Positions 25,291 through 34,791 of a stretch of 64,000 nucleotides of DNA are shown here, in pieces. Each line of letters opens with the position of its first letter. Within the stretch, counting starts at the first letter, position 1. The notes under the pieces are model-generated. The model made no database searches. It was not told the DNA's origin and was given only the letters and a program-made list of their open reading frames with translations. The stretch is from Luteolibacter yonseiensis (GTDB lineage: Bacteria > Verrucomicrobiota > Verrucomicrobiia > Verrucomicrobiales > Akkermansiaceae): positions 338,044 through 402,043 of the forward strand of contig NZ_JAENIK010000009.1 of the NCBI RefSeq assembly GCF_016595465.1. Reading direction: 5' to 3'. A program made the position numbers and the translations under genes.

Positions 25291-26256
25291 ATGCTCTTTA
25301 TCAGATTCTCCGTCCTCATGCTCTGCGCGGTTCTGACGTCCTGCACCACCATGGACCGGCTTACTTTTTCGAATTATTCGATGATGCATAGCACGGATGA
25401 TCCCGGATCTCCTCCCAACAATTTCCACGCGCCTCCCAAGTTGAGTGACGGACTGGCCTTGAACTATGCGAACCATGTCGAGCTGATCATGCGCTGCAAT
25501 TCCACCAACAGCAGGATCTCCCGCGAGGCTTCGGCGACGGCGCAGATCGCGCTGGCCGCGTTCGCGGGAGCCGGCGCCGCCTTCAGCTATAGTGAGAAGA
25601 CCATCGCGGTCCTGGGGCTGGGCAGTGCGGCGGTTCCCCAGTTCCAGGACATCTTCAACGCGAAGGGCAGGGCGGAGGTCTACAACCAGGCGGCGGACAT
25701 GATCCAGACCGGAGTGATGGAGTATTACTCGCATAATGGAAATCCCTCCGAGCATGAGTTCACGCCGAATGGCTTGACCCTGGTCAAGCGGGTCTCGGCG
25801 GCGATCAGCCTCGTAAACGCCGTGCTGAACAAGCAACTGCCGAACCGCAAGCAGATGCTGGAGGCCACCGAGGAAATGACACCTGAGGGAGCCGCGCCGC
25901 AGAAGGCAGGCGAAACTCCCGTGAACCAGGCCGTCCCCGCGTCCGTCGGGAAAACCACTGTGGTGGAGAGACAGGTTCCGGTGGTCATCAATACCGTAGA
26001 AGGGGAGAGACTTCGTGAAGAGGCCAAAAGGCGGGCGGAGCTGGACGCGCTGCAAGCTTCGACCATCCAGGCTTTCATAAAATGGAAGGATACAAAATCC
26101 GATGCGGATGGGGCCGCCATCCTGGGGAAACTGGAAGCGGATTCCAAGAAATTCGAACCCACGAAAAGGGGGCTTCTGAAATTCATCCGGGCAACCAGCG
26201 ACAAGGCCACCCTGCAGACCATCAGTGATGAATTCAATTTTCCTGCCGAACCCTGA
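25291..26256 (+). CDS. Predicted lipoprotein of unknown function
   Basis: The 321-residue protein has a lipobox (signal peptide ending VLTSC, Cys18 modified). A short hydrophobic stretch (AQIALAAFAGAGAAFSY) lies at about residue 90. Residues 200-270 are helical and charged (GERLREEAKRRAELDALQAS). It is followed after 19 bases by the DUF2272 gene in the same direction, so the two probably form an operon with a shared envelope role. No family was recognised. Confidence 0.75.
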   Translation: MLFIRFSVLMLCAVLTSCTTMDRLTFSNYSMMHSTDDPGSPPNNFHAPPKLSDGLALNYANHVELIMRCNSTNSRISREASATAQIALAAFAGAGAAFSYSEKTIAVLGLGSAAVPQFQDIFNAKGRAEVYNQAADMIQTGVMEYYSHNGNPSEHEFTPNGLTLVKRVSAAISLVNAVLNKQLPNRKQMLEATEEMTPEGAAPQKAGETPVNQAVPASVGKTTVVERQVPVVINTVEGERLREEAKRRAELDALQASTIQAFIKWKDTKSDADGAAILGKLEADSKKFEPTKRGLLKFIRATSDKATLQTISDEFNFPAEP

Positions 26257-26275
26257 CCCCCCATTTTGAAACCAT

Positions 26276-27676
26276 ATGAAAAATCTGGAAACCGCGTTGA
26301 TTGATCCCGAACCGGCCGATTCGGAGGCTTTGGAAAATTTTCTCCTGGCCCAGCAGAATCAGGAGCTGAGGGAGTTCGTGGGGTTCGTGTTGGGGGTGAG
26401 CGAGAAAAACCCTGCCGAGCGTTTCAACACTTGGAGTTATATGGACAATGATGATGCCAACAAATTGCCGGCTTTGTCTGTCCAGGAGATCGAGGATGTT
26501 CCCGGCGCGGATGACTCCGTGCGGAGGCTGCTGGGCGGCCGCCATCTGTTGTATTACGGACCGGCGAGTCTCGGCGGGCGGCAGAAGCTGATCCTCATTT
26601 CCCGCCCGGGCGAGCGGTTGGTCCTGAGGGGGAAGATGTCACACTTCGGAGGCGCGGCGGATACCGGCATGGCGGCGACGGAAGGCCTGGCGCTGGTGAG
26701 CGAGAGAAACTTCGCGGCGGTCATCCAGCTTCACCGGGCGAAGGTGTCCGAGAAAGGTGGCGCGCAGGCCCTTTTCGTGAACCCGAATGCGGTTGGAAAG
26801 CCGTTGGGTCACAACCTGAATCCCAAGGCCTACTATCTCGCCATGCGCTGGAAGGACCACGGGCTTGCCAGGGCCATCCTTCATCACGCGGATACCGTGG
26901 TCGAGGTGGGGAATCTCCTGACGGGGAATTTCCTCCGCGCCACTCCGGTCGATTTCGGGCCCGCCACCTGGACCGGAAGAATCGCGGATCTTTCCCCGGG
27001 GCTCGCGGACGCGCTGGAGCTGGTGACGGACCAGGAATGCTGCGTGAGGATCAGCCTGCCACAGGGAGCGGCCGTCGCGAAGGCCGGTCCGGCGGACGGT
27101 TACAAGCTGAACCTCGTCACCATCGCATCACGGCAGCAGATGGATTTCGGAGGACACGGTGAAGCTGAGGAGCCATTGAAGAGCCAGATCGCCCTTTATT
27201 GGAAGGCCGTGGACAACCAGCAGCATTCGACAGAGGAATGGTGGTCGGCCGCTTTCATCTCCTGGTGCGTGAAGGAGGCCGGAGCGACTGATGCGGAATT
27301 CGAGTTCAGCGGCCTCCACGCCCGGTATGTGCACCGGGCGATCACCTCTCCGAATGCCGCGTTCCGGGGGATGGATATTTCGGATGCCGCCGCCAGGCCC
27401 GAGCCGGGAGATATCATCAACCACAATTTCAAGAGCGGCACCGTGACCTTCGAGGATGCGGGGAACCGGAACGATTTCCACTCCCATAGCGCGATCGTCG
27501 TGGAAAAGGGGGAGGATGCGCACGGGCGGTTCGTGCGGACCATCGGAGGAAACGAGGCGACCCGGGAGCATCAGTCCGGCACCGTCGGCGACAGCATCAT
27601 CCGCCTGGAGGCGGACGGGCGGATCAAGGACCGCGACACCCACCGGTTCATCGCCTTGATCAAGACGCTCAAATGA
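26276..27676 (+). CDS. DUF2272 domain protein (CHAP/NlpC-like)
   Basis: The 466-residue protein has a C-terminal part (about residues 300-466) matching DUF2272: STEEWWSAAFISWCVKEAG with a Cys in the expected helix, GLHARYVHRAI, RPEPGDIINH, and FHSHSAIVVEK providing a His. This fold is related to papain-like amidases. The middle part (about residues 100-145; RGKMSHFGGAADTGMAATEG) resembles a 3D/RlpA-like beta-barrel pattern. There is no signal peptide, so if it acts on peptidoglycan it needs another export route, which leaves the cellular location open. Confidence 0.7.
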   Translation: MKNLETALIDPEPADSEALENFLLAQQNQELREFVGFVLGVSEKNPAERFNTWSYMDNDDANKLPALSVQEIEDVPGADDSVRRLLGGRHLLYYGPASLGGRQKLILISRPGERLVLRGKMSHFGGAADTGMAATEGLALVSERNFAAVIQLHRAKVSEKGGAQALFVNPNAVGKPLGHNLNPKAYYLAMRWKDHGLARAILHHADTVVEVGNLLTGNFLRATPVDFGPATWTGRIADLSPGLADALELVTDQECCVRISLPQGAAVAKAGPADGYKLNLVTIASRQQMDFGGHGEAEEPLKSQIALYWKAVDNQQHSTEEWWSAAFISWCVKEAGATDAEFEFSGLHARYVHRAITSPNAAFRGMDISDAAARPEPGDIINHNFKSGTVTFEDAGNRNDFHSHSAIVVEKGEDAHGRFVRTIGGNEATREHQSGTVGDSIIRLEADGRIKDRDTHRFIALIKTLK

Positions 27677-27759
27677 TCGTGCGGCGTCGGCCCGGAGGTG
27701 GCTTTCGGAAAACGCCTCCGGGACGTCATTGGAATTTCAGCCCTTGAGTCTGGGCCGGG

Positions 27760-29013
27760 ATGTTCCAGAGTCCGGGCGTGAAGATTGAAGTCATCAACAC
27801 CGGCACCGAACTCTTGTTGGGAAACACGCTGAACACGCACGGCGCGTGGTTCGGCCGCGAATTGTTCCAGCTCGGCCTGCGCATTTCCCGCCAGACGACC
27901 GTGCCGGATGGCGATGCGATCCGCGAGGCTCTGGCGGAGTCGCTCGTCCGGGCTGACGCGGTGATTGTCACCGGCGGGCTGGGACCCACCAGCGACGACC
28001 TCACCCGCGAGATCACCGCGGAGGTGCTGGGGCTGGAGCTGATCACGGACGAGGCGGCGCTGCGCTCGCTGGAGGGTTTTTTCACCTCACGCGGCCGGAC
28101 GATGGTGGCGGCGAATCTCAAGCAGGCGCTCTGCCCGGTGGGTGCGGACATCCTGCCGAACGCCAACGGCACCGCCCCCGGCATCTATGTGCCGCCACGG
28201 CTGAACGGGCGGTCGAACGCCGCGGTGTTCCTGCTGCCGGGGCCGCCGCGCGAGCTTTACCCGATGTTCCATGCGGAGGTCCCACCGAGGTTGCGCGCGC
28301 TCTCGGGCGTGGAGAAAATCAACGAGGCGCTGGTGTTGAAATTCACCGGCGTCGGCGAGAGCGATTTCCACCATGGCATCGACGCCCGGTTGTCGGAGAT
28401 CCCCGGCCTGGAATACGGCTACTGCGCGCACATCGGCGAGGTGGACCTGCGTCTGATCGGCGACGCCGAGGCGATCCGCGAGGCGCGGGAGATCACACTG
28501 GCGCATTTCGAACCCCATCTCATCAGCGAGAACGGGGCATCCTTGGAAAAAACCGTGGTCCGCCTGCTCAAGCAGCGCGGTATGACCCTGGCCACCGCCG
28601 AGAGCTGCACGGGCGGACTGATCTCCAACCGGATCACCAACGTGCCGGGATCGAGCGAAGTCTTCACCCACGGCTACGTCACCTACGCGAACGAGGCGAA
28701 GAGGGCGATGCTGGGAGTGCCCGCGGCGGATTTGGAAACCCATGGCGCGGTGAGCGAGCAGGTGGCTCGTGCGATGGCGGAGGGCGCGCTGCGGGAAAGC
28801 GGCGCGGGCATCGCCGTCGCGGTGACGGGCATCGCGGGTCCCGGCGGCGGCACCGAGGAAAAACCCGTGGGTACGGCGTGGTGCGGGCTGGCGGTGAAAG
28901 GCGGCGAAACCCGGACATTCAAATTCTACCATCCGCGCGGCCGCAAGGACTTCAAACAGTCCGTCAGCCAGTCCGCGCTGGAGGCGGTGAGGCGACGGTT
29001 GAAGGAACTTTGA
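27760..29013 (+). CDS. cinA: CinA-family protein (MoaB-like domain plus PncC nicotinamide-nucleotide amidase)
   Basis: The 417-residue protein has an N-terminal MoCF-like domain (VINTGTELLLGNTLNTH; IVTGGLGPTSDDLTREI) and a C-terminal PncC domain (LATAESCTGGLISNRIT; VTGIAGPGGGTEEKPVGTAW). This is the full-length CinA order. Family roles are ADP-ribose pyrophosphatase activity in the first domain and NMN deamidation in the second, serving pyridine nucleotide recycling. A GTG at 27778 (VKIEVINTG) matches the usual N-terminus better than the ATG at 27760. Confidence 0.95.
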   Translation: MFQSPGVKIEVINTGTELLLGNTLNTHGAWFGRELFQLGLRISRQTTVPDGDAIREALAESLVRADAVIVTGGLGPTSDDLTREITAEVLGLELITDEAALRSLEGFFTSRGRTMVAANLKQALCPVGADILPNANGTAPGIYVPPRLNGRSNAAVFLLPGPPRELYPMFHAEVPPRLRALSGVEKINEALVLKFTGVGESDFHHGIDARLSEIPGLEYGYCAHIGEVDLRLIGDAEAIREAREITLAHFEPHLISENGASLEKTVVRLLKQRGMTLATAESCTGGLISNRITNVPGSSEVFTHGYVTYANEAKRAMLGVPAADLETHGAVSEQVARAMAEGALRESGAGIAVAVTGIAGPGGGTEEKPVGTAWCGLAVKGGETRTFKFYHPRGRKDFKQSVSQSALEAVRRRLKEL

Positions 29014-29127
29014 GGACGGATGTTTTTCACACGATTTGCCGTGCAGGGAAGCGGGGCGGCTGATAGATGAATCCCACTCCGTGATGCCCCGGCCGGGGCC
29101 GGCCGGAATCCCTCCCCATCATCCGCC

Positions 29128-30252
29128 ATGATCTCCCGACAACTCCTGTCCACATTCCCCCGTCTTTTCCTCGCGATGTCCGTGATGAGCGGTGTCGCGT
29201 CCGCCGACGCGCTGGATGATCTGCTGGCTCCTTCCACCGATGCCGCGAGCCTGGTGGACCCCAAGGCGACCGCCTCCTGGAACACCATCGTGGACGCGCT
29301 CCTCAAGAACGAGCTCGCCAGGGTGGGCGAGCTGGGCAATGTGTTCCTGGACAGCGACATCACCCCGAGCCCCTATCAGCTGCTGGGCGTGAAGGTGATG
29401 ATCGGCCTGGCGGATGCGGAGAACCCGACGGTTTCCGACGACGCCGCGCTCACCATCGAGTCGGAAGGACTCGCCTCGGAACGGGCCAAGATCATCGCCA
29501 AATACGCGCGTCTCCAGGAAACCGTGAAAGTCGCCAACGACCGGATCAACAAGCTGACGAACCACCGCACGAACGCGGTCCAGGAAGGAACCGCCGCCTA
29601 CATGGAGTGCGTGCGCTGCGACGAGATCATCAACCAGGCGAATGCCGAGATCGATGCGATGAAGCCCTCCATCGAGGGACACAAGCGCAAGGAGGACGAC
29701 GCGAAACTGCGCCAGCGGACCCGGCTGAAGTCGGATGCCATCCAGTTGCTCGACATGCTGACTGAGGCGGACGAGATCGAAGCCGCGTTCGGCATCACGA
29801 ACGTCTATCTGCGGGTCGTCGGCAGCGATCTCGATGTGGCGAAGAAACAACAGGACGTGATCCGCATGCAGGGGGTGCAGCAGAAGGCCATCAAGATCGC
29901 CTCGGTGATCGAGGCCCAGCAGAAGGGCCTGGTGGGGGAGAGGAAATTCTGGGCGGCGTGCGAGGCCGCGAAGCAGGGTTTTTCAAAAGTACAGTTGCAG
30001 TCGGATGACGAGGTGCTCACACGGATGGTGGGCAGACGTCTGGCCAGCGACACCCTCGCGATCGATGCCGCCATTTCCAAGGCGGAATCCGAAGCGGCGG
30101 CCATCCGCAAGCTGGCGAAGACCGACGCGCTCAAGGCTTCCGTGACCTTGGATAAATTCAGGGTTTCCTATCCGGACTGTCCCCACACGGACACCCTCGC
30201 GATCGAGATCGCCGGGGAGCGCAGCGCGCAGTTGAAGAAGAGAAACGGTTGA
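29128..30252 (+). CDS. Hypothetical exported coiled-coil protein
   Basis: The 374-residue protein has a signal peptide (LLSTFPRLFLAMSVMSGVASA). The rest is almost entirely helical with coiled-coil stretches (RAKIIAKYARLQETVKVAND; AQQKGLVGERKFWAACEAAK) and a lone CVRC-type pair (MECVRCDEI). It may be a periplasmic structural or adaptor protein. No family was recognised. It begins 115 bases after cinA in the same direction. Confidence 0.65.
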   Translation: MISRQLLSTFPRLFLAMSVMSGVASADALDDLLAPSTDAASLVDPKATASWNTIVDALLKNELARVGELGNVFLDSDITPSPYQLLGVKVMIGLADAENPTVSDDAALTIESEGLASERAKIIAKYARLQETVKVANDRINKLTNHRTNAVQEGTAAYMECVRCDEIINQANAEIDAMKPSIEGHKRKEDDAKLRQRTRLKSDAIQLLDMLTEADEIEAAFGITNVYLRVVGSDLDVAKKQQDVIRMQGVQQKAIKIASVIEAQQKGLVGERKFWAACEAAKQGFSKVQLQSDDEVLTRMVGRRLASDTLAIDAAISKAESEAAAIRKLAKTDALKASVTLDKFRVSYPDCPHTDTLAIEIAGERSAQLKKRNG

Positions 30253-30576
30253 GGGGGGAAATCGAAACGCGGAGGATGCGGAGTGCGCGGAGGAAGAAGC
30301 GGAGGCAGAGATGGTGTGGTCGGAGCATGGTTGATGACCCCCGGTCCACCGGTTTTTCAGTCCTTTACGATGTCCGGAGTTCGCGCTTTAGCGGACCGCT
30401 CCAGCGTGCTCTTCCGGTTTCAGCGTGTTTTTCCGAATCGTAATCCGGATTTCGTGAAAGGGCGGAGTTCTGTGAACATGCTGTGGCCCGGAAAGGGCTG
30501 GAGTCTGGTGAAAGAGCAAGCTGGCGCTGTCAGCTGAAGCTTGAACTCCGGACAGCGTGTCATTCCAACCGCGCGC
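30253..30576. repeat. Intergenic stretch with dispersed repeat (copy 1 of 2)
   Basis: The segment 30261-30310 (ATCGAAACGCGGAGGATGCG, then GAGTGCGCGGAGGAAGAAGC) recurs at 62919-62966 with few changes, also between genes. The remainder holds no gene. It includes a CTCCGGA-rich part near the DsbD stop. Confidence 0.6.
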
Positions 30577-32643
30577 TTACTTCTTCTCCGGAATCTCCTT
30601 GGTGAACAGCTCCTTGAGGTAGCCCGAGGTCAGCAGTTCCGGCGTGACGACGGCATCTTTTTTCGGGACCTGGAGGACGTTCACCGGGATGGCGGTGCGG
30701 CCGAGTTCCTGGAGCTTGGCCTCGATCTTCGGATCCGGGTTGGTCTTGTCCGCCTTGAGGGCGACGACGCCTTTCTGCTTCATCAGGGCGATGACTTCCT
30801 TGGTGTAGGCGGTCTTCTTGTTCACCTGGCAGGTGGCGCACCATTGCGCGGTGAAGTCGATGTAGACGGGCTTCCCTTCGGCGAGCAGCGCGTCCACCCG
30901 TTCCTGCGACCAGGGTTCCCACACGAGCGCGGATTTCTCCGGGGGCTTGGCGAGGAGAAATCCGCCGCCGGCGAAAATCACGGTGAACGCCATGGCGATC
31001 CAGCGGGTGTTGCGCGGGCGGTGGGGGAGATTCCAGCGGCCGTAGATCCACGCGGCCACCGCGATGGCGGTGAGACCGAGGATCGGGCCGAGCATGTTGT
31101 CGAGGCCGATCTGTCCGGCGTAAACCCACAGCAGGTAGCCCGCGGTGGCGAAGAGCAGGAACGACATCGCCTGCTTGAAGCTCTCCATCCATACTCCCGG
31201 ACGGGGGAGGTATTTCAGCAGATCCGGGAAGATGGAGAGGATCAGATAAGGAAGCGACAGGCCGATGGCCATGGCGGTGAAGGATGAGAAAAACTGTACG
31301 GCGGGCAGTGTGATCGTGGCGCCGATGGCGGGGCCGAGGAAGGGGCCCGAGCAGGGGGTGGCGACGACGGTGGCGAGCACGCCGGAGAAGAACGAACCGC
31401 CGAGCCCTTGCTTGGATTGCAGCGAACCGCCGACGGAGGTCGCGGAGGTTCCCAGTTCGAACAGGCCGAACATGTTCAGGGCGAGCACGAACATGAGCAG
31501 AATGAGCGTGAACATCACCCACGGGTTCTGGAGCTGGTAGCCCCAGCCGGTGGCCGCGGCACCCGCTCCGGTCGCGGCGCGGGCGGCGAAGAGGATGCCG
31601 CTGAGGACTCCGAAGGATACGAGCACGCCGACGGCGAAGGCCACGCCGTGGAACGCGATTTTTCTGCGATCCGAGCCGGCCTGTTGGACGAAGCCCATGA
31701 TCTTGAGCCCGATGACGGGGAAGACACAGGGCATCAGATTCAGGATCAACCCGCCGAGGAACATGCCGCCGAGAATGGGCAGGTAGGCGGAAAACGGCAG
31801 CGGCTTGGCGGGCGGGCTGCCGATGGCTGTCGCCGGGATGGCGAACGAGGCCGCGCCGGTGAGGATTCCCGAGATGGATGTGCCCTGTGGCACGGCGTTT
31901 TCAAAGGCATCGATCTTGATCCGCTTGAGCGTGACGAGCCACGCGTCTCCGTCGTGCGTGATGGACCCGCCCGCGCTGGCGGGTTGGGCGAAGCGTTCGT
32001 TCGGGATGAAATCGGCGGGCGCGCCGGTGATGCCGGGATCGGTGATGCGGAGCTGGATGTCGCCGCCTTCCGAGTGCGCGGAGCTTTTGATCTTCGGTGA
32101 GACGACCGGCTGGCTTTTCCGGGCACCGGCGAAAAGCGCCTGCTGGGCCGGATCCACCTCGGTGCGGGGGCCGGTGGTGAGGGTGACCGACAGCGATTTG
32201 TCCTCGTTGATGCAGCTGTCCTTGCAGATCTGCCACGAGGCGTTCGCGGTGAAGGTCAGTGTCTTACCGGACTCCAGGGTGGAAGGCGCGGTGATGTCCA
32301 CCAGGAAAACGGGACTGCCGGAGTAGACGAAGCTTTTCCCGAAGTAGCCGTCCTTCACCTCCGGCACCGGCCACTGGATGGGACCCGCGGTGAATCCGTC
32401 CGGCAGCTTCCACTCGATGGCAGGCGGTAGCTCCACGCCGCCGGAGTTCTTGTAATAGCTGTGCCACTCCTCCGGATGGGAGAGCTGGAGGGCGATGGTG
32501 AAGGTTTCTCCCTGCGAAACGGTGGTGGCCTCGGAGACCAGGCTGGCTTCCGAGGAGGCGCCGCCGCCACCGAGGCTGAACTGCGCACCCGCGCGGGTGG
32601 TGAAAACGAGGAGGGCGAGGAAAAGCAGGAGATGCCGTGACAT
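30577..32643 (-). CDS. dsbD: DsbD-type thiol:disulfide interchange protein
   Basis: The 688-residue protein starts at the ATG at 32643 with a signal peptide (MSRHLLLFLALLVFTTRAGA). The order is a periplasmic DsbD-N/DsbC-like domain (residues 30-260), an eight-helix membrane domain with the Pro-Cys motifs LNLMPCVFPVIGLK and VVATPCSGPFLGPA, and a C-terminal thioredoxin domain with WCATC (Cys602 and Cys605). It carries electrons from cytoplasmic thioredoxin to the periplasm, for disulfide isomerases or cytochrome c maturation. All expected Cys pairs are visible, including CKDSC in the N-terminal domain. Confidence 0.95.
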   Translation of the reverse strand: MSRHLLLFLALLVFTTRAGAQFSLGGGGASSEASLVSEATTVSQGETFTIALQLSHPEEWHSYYKNSGGVELPPAIEWKLPDGFTAGPIQWPVPEVKDGYFGKSFVYSGSPVFLVDITAPSTLESGKTLTFTANASWQICKDSCINEDKSLSVTLTTGPRTEVDPAQQALFAGARKSQPVVSPKIKSSAHSEGGDIQLRITDPGITGAPADFIPNERFAQPASAGGSITHDGDAWLVTLKRIKIDAFENAVPQGTSISGILTGAASFAIPATAIGSPPAKPLPFSAYLPILGGMFLGGLILNLMPCVFPVIGLKIMGFVQQAGSDRRKIAFHGVAFAVGVLVSFGVLSGILFAARAATGAGAAATGWGYQLQNPWVMFTLILLMFVLALNMFGLFELGTSATSVGGSLQSKQGLGGSFFSGVLATVVATPCSGPFLGPAIGATITLPAVQFFSSFTAMAIGLSLPYLILSIFPDLLKYLPRPGVWMESFKQAMSFLLFATAGYLLWVYAGQIGLDNMLGPILGLTAIAVAAWIYGRWNLPHRPRNTRWIAMAFTVIFAGGGFLLAKPPEKSALVWEPWSQERVDALLAEGKPVYIDFTAQWCATCQVNKKTAYTKEVIALMKQKGVVALKADKTNPDPKIEAKLQELGRTAIPVNVLQVPKKDAVVTPELLTSGYLKELFTKEIPEKK

Positions 32644-32692
32644 GGGAGAATAAGGTGGGCGACTCTGGGACGCCCGAGGGCGTGGAATAGTC

Positions 32693-32729
32693 CGAAAAAA
32701 AACGGGACGCCCAGAAACTGGACGTCCCG
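32693..32729 (-). terminator. Intrinsic terminator of the glycine-zipper lipoprotein gene
   Basis: ACGGGACG-c-CCAG-aaa-CTGG-a-CGTCCCGT folds into a 12-bp stem with one bulged pair. Read leftward it is followed by eight T residues (32693-32701). It separates this gene from dsbD. Confidence 0.88.
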
Positions 32730-32752
32730 TGGGGAAAATGAAGCCGAAACTA

Positions 32753-33001
32753 TCAATAGCCGCGGCGTTCCTGGTCGCGGGCGTTTCCGTAGAGACCACC
32801 GGCGGTGCCACCCACGGCGGCACCCAGCAGCGCGCCTTCCGCGGTGCGGCCGGACTGGTGGCCGATGATCGCGCCCGCGCCCGCGCCGAGGAGACCTCCG
32901 GTGGCGATGCCGCGCTGGGTGTCCGGACCGGCAGGCGAGGTGCAGTTGGAGAGGGTCATGGCGGCGACGGCGCTGGTGATGGCGATGATGGTGGTTTTCA
33001 T
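32753..33001 (-). CDS. Small glycine-zipper lipoprotein
   Basis: The 82-residue protein starts at the ATG at 33001. The signal peptide ends in TLSNC (lipobox Cys19). The rest is a glycine-zipper pair (GLLGAGAGAIIGHQSGRTAE; ALLGAAVGGTAGGLYG), as in YMGG/OmpA-like small outer-membrane lipoproteins. A strong terminator follows. It is probably anchored in the outer membrane, and a function in envelope stability is inferred from the family. Confidence 0.85.
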   Translation of the reverse strand: MKTTIIAITSAVAAMTLSNCTSPAGPDTQRGIATGGLLGAGAGAIIGHQSGRTAEGALLGAAVGGTAGGLYGNARDQERRGY

Positions 33002-33163
33002 AGGTCTGGGATGTTGATTGATGGTTAGGACGGGCTGGGGAATTTTCAAGGTGTTTTCCGCGCGCGTCGTTGTTTCAAGATTCGTCGTGAAAATGAAATA
33101 TTCATCCATTTTTTTACGAGTTTGGCGCTTCATGCGTTTTCGTGATTCTGACTACTGTGCCGC

Positions 33164-33568
33164 ATGACGCTCGAAGTCTCCACGCCGGCCCTGCTTTTCC
33201 CCGCGATCAGCCTGCTGTTCCTGTCATTCACGAACCGGTTCCTGCACCTCTCGGCGCTGATCCGCACGCTGCACACCGACTGGCTGGAAAGGGGGGACGC
33301 CACGCTGCGCGCGCAGATCGACAACCTGCGGCGGCGGCTGACATTGATCCGCACGATGCAATTGTTCGGCGCGGTCAGCCTGTTCCTGTGTGTGGTCTCG
33401 ATGCTCGCGGTGATCGGCGGGCACAAGCTGTCCGCATCCTGGGCGTTCCTCGCGGCGCTGGTCCTGATGGCCTTCTCGCTGGCCTGCCTGATCTACGAGG
33501 TGTGGATTTCCGGCGGAGCCCTGCGGATCCTCTTGAACGCGGTGGAGGGCAAGGACGGGGGCGAATGA
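33164..33568 (+). CDS. DUF2721 membrane protein
   Basis: The 134-residue protein has three hydrophobic segments (TPALLFPAISLLFLSFTNRF; FGAVSLFLCVVSMLAVI; AFLAALVLMAFSLACLIYEV) separated by a basic helix (RAQIDNLRRRLTLIRTMQLF). The pattern and length fit DUF2721. Its function is not known in the family. Confidence 0.8.
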   Translation: MTLEVSTPALLFPAISLLFLSFTNRFLHLSALIRTLHTDWLERGDATLRAQIDNLRRRLTLIRTMQLFGAVSLFLCVVSMLAVIGGHKLSASWAFLAALVLMAFSLACLIYEVWISGGALRILLNAVEGKDGGE

Positions 33569-33653
33569 GGCGGATGATCCGCGGGGCGCGTGTGTCGGCA
33601 AGGGAATCAAAATGGGATTCCCTTCGGCTCCGGGATGGTGTTGGTTTCGTCTC

Positions 33654-34184
33654 ATGCGCACCGTGGACGACTGGTTGGCTTCCGAGGAAACCGGAGAGGC
33701 GTTCTCGCATTGTGTGAGGTGCAGGCTTCCCCTGGTGGAAATCGCCGAGCCGTGGCTGGTGAACAAGGAGATCATGGGCGGCGAGTGCGTGCTGGAATAC
33801 GCGGTCTGCCAGCCGTGCAGAGATGCGGTGACGGCGGAATTTTCGGAAGAATCGAAGAAGTCCGTGCGGGATTTCCTGGAGAAGGAGATCGACTGGGACG
33901 AGCGGCTGATGGAGTTCATGGCATCCCACGATGCGACGGACCGGTTCGAGTCATGCATCGCCTGCCTCACCCCGCGGCGGGTGTTGGAGGGCTATGGCTT
34001 GTCCGCGTTGTTTGATTCCGGCGGGAAACTCGTTCTGGGACCGCTGCCCTTGTTGATCTGCCTGCCGTGTGTCGGGAAGATGACGGCATCCTTGTCGGAC
34101 GCGAGCCGGTCGGTATGGCGGAGATTCCTGGAGAAAAATTTCGACGGGCCACCCGGCGACGCGGGTTTTCCGGGGATGCTGTGA
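33654..34184 (+). CDS. Hypothetical protein with four CxxC motifs
   Basis: The 176-residue protein starts at the ATG at 33654 (MRTVDDWLASEE); a longer frame starts at 33612. Four pairs of cysteines occur as CVRC, CQPC, CIAC and CLPC in two similar halves (HCVRCRLPL...CQPCRDAV and SCIACLTPR...CLPCVGKM). This suggests two treble-clef-like zinc sites from an internal duplication. There are no membrane segments. Function is unknown. Confidence 0.65.
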   Translation: MRTVDDWLASEETGEAFSHCVRCRLPLVEIAEPWLVNKEIMGGECVLEYAVCQPCRDAVTAEFSEESKKSVRDFLEKEIDWDERLMEFMASHDATDRFESCIACLTPRRVLEGYGLSALFDSGGKLVLGPLPLLICLPCVGKMTASLSDASRSVWRRFLEKNFDGPPGDAGFPGML

Positions 34185-34274
34185 GTTTTGACTTTGATAC
34201 ACATCCCGGACGGCGGAGATCCGCGTGCGACAGGAGGACATGGCGAGGTAATGTGGAGAACGTGGAGCGGCGGG

Positions 34275-34485
34275 ATTCTTCAGCACCAACGGTGCGAAAT
34301 GAGATAGCCCATGGCAACGCCATGGGAAAAGGTCCCCCGAAATAGATCGGAGTCCTGAAGGGACTCGATCAACGGAGGATTGGCGCGTCATGGATGCCGT
34401 CCTTACAGGACTCCATATGCTTTGTGGTCCATTCCCAGGGCGTTGCCCTGGGCTGTCACATTCCGCACCTTTGGTGCTGAAGAAT
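34275..34485. repeat. Palindromic dispersed element, copy 1
   Basis: The ends are imperfect inverted repeats (ATTCTTCAGCACCAACGGTG at the left; CACCTTTGGTGCTGAAGAAT at the right). Inside are hairpins CCCATGGC-AAC-GCCATGGG (34308-34326) and CCCAGGGC-GTT-GCCCTGGG (34434-34452), and a central GAGTCCTGAAGGGACT/CGTCCTTACAGGACTC pair. Related copies lie at 36426, 60702 and 63136. There is no coding capacity. Confidence 0.85.
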
Positions 34486-34504
34486 GCCGGCGAACCAGGT
34501 CCTC

Positions 34505-34716
34505 CCGTCAGAGGTTCCGTCAGAGGTTCCATCAGAGGTTCCATCAGAGGTTCCATCAGAGGTTCCATCAGAGGTTCCGTCAGAGGTTCCGTCAGAGGTT
34601 CCGTCAGAGGTTCCGTCAGAGGTTCCGTCAGAGGTTCCGTCAGAGGTTCCGTCAGAGGTTCCGTCAGAGGTTTCGTCAGAGGTTCCATCAGAGGTTCCAT
34701 CAGAGGTTCCGTCAGC
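34505..34716. repeat. Minisatellite, 12-bp unit, 17 copies plus a partial
   Basis: The unit CC(G/A)TCAGAGGTT repeats 17 times from 34505 to 34708 with only G/A and one C/T variation. It starts 20 bases after palindromic element copy 1. The unit is a multiple of 3, so all frames stay open, but no initiation signal or homologue supports a coding role. Confidence 0.9.
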
Positions 34717-34791
34717 ATCTCATGCCGCGCGTCGATCTCCATCGGCTGAATGGATGCGAAAGCCTGGCTCGCGGCCCGCAGGCTTCCGCTT

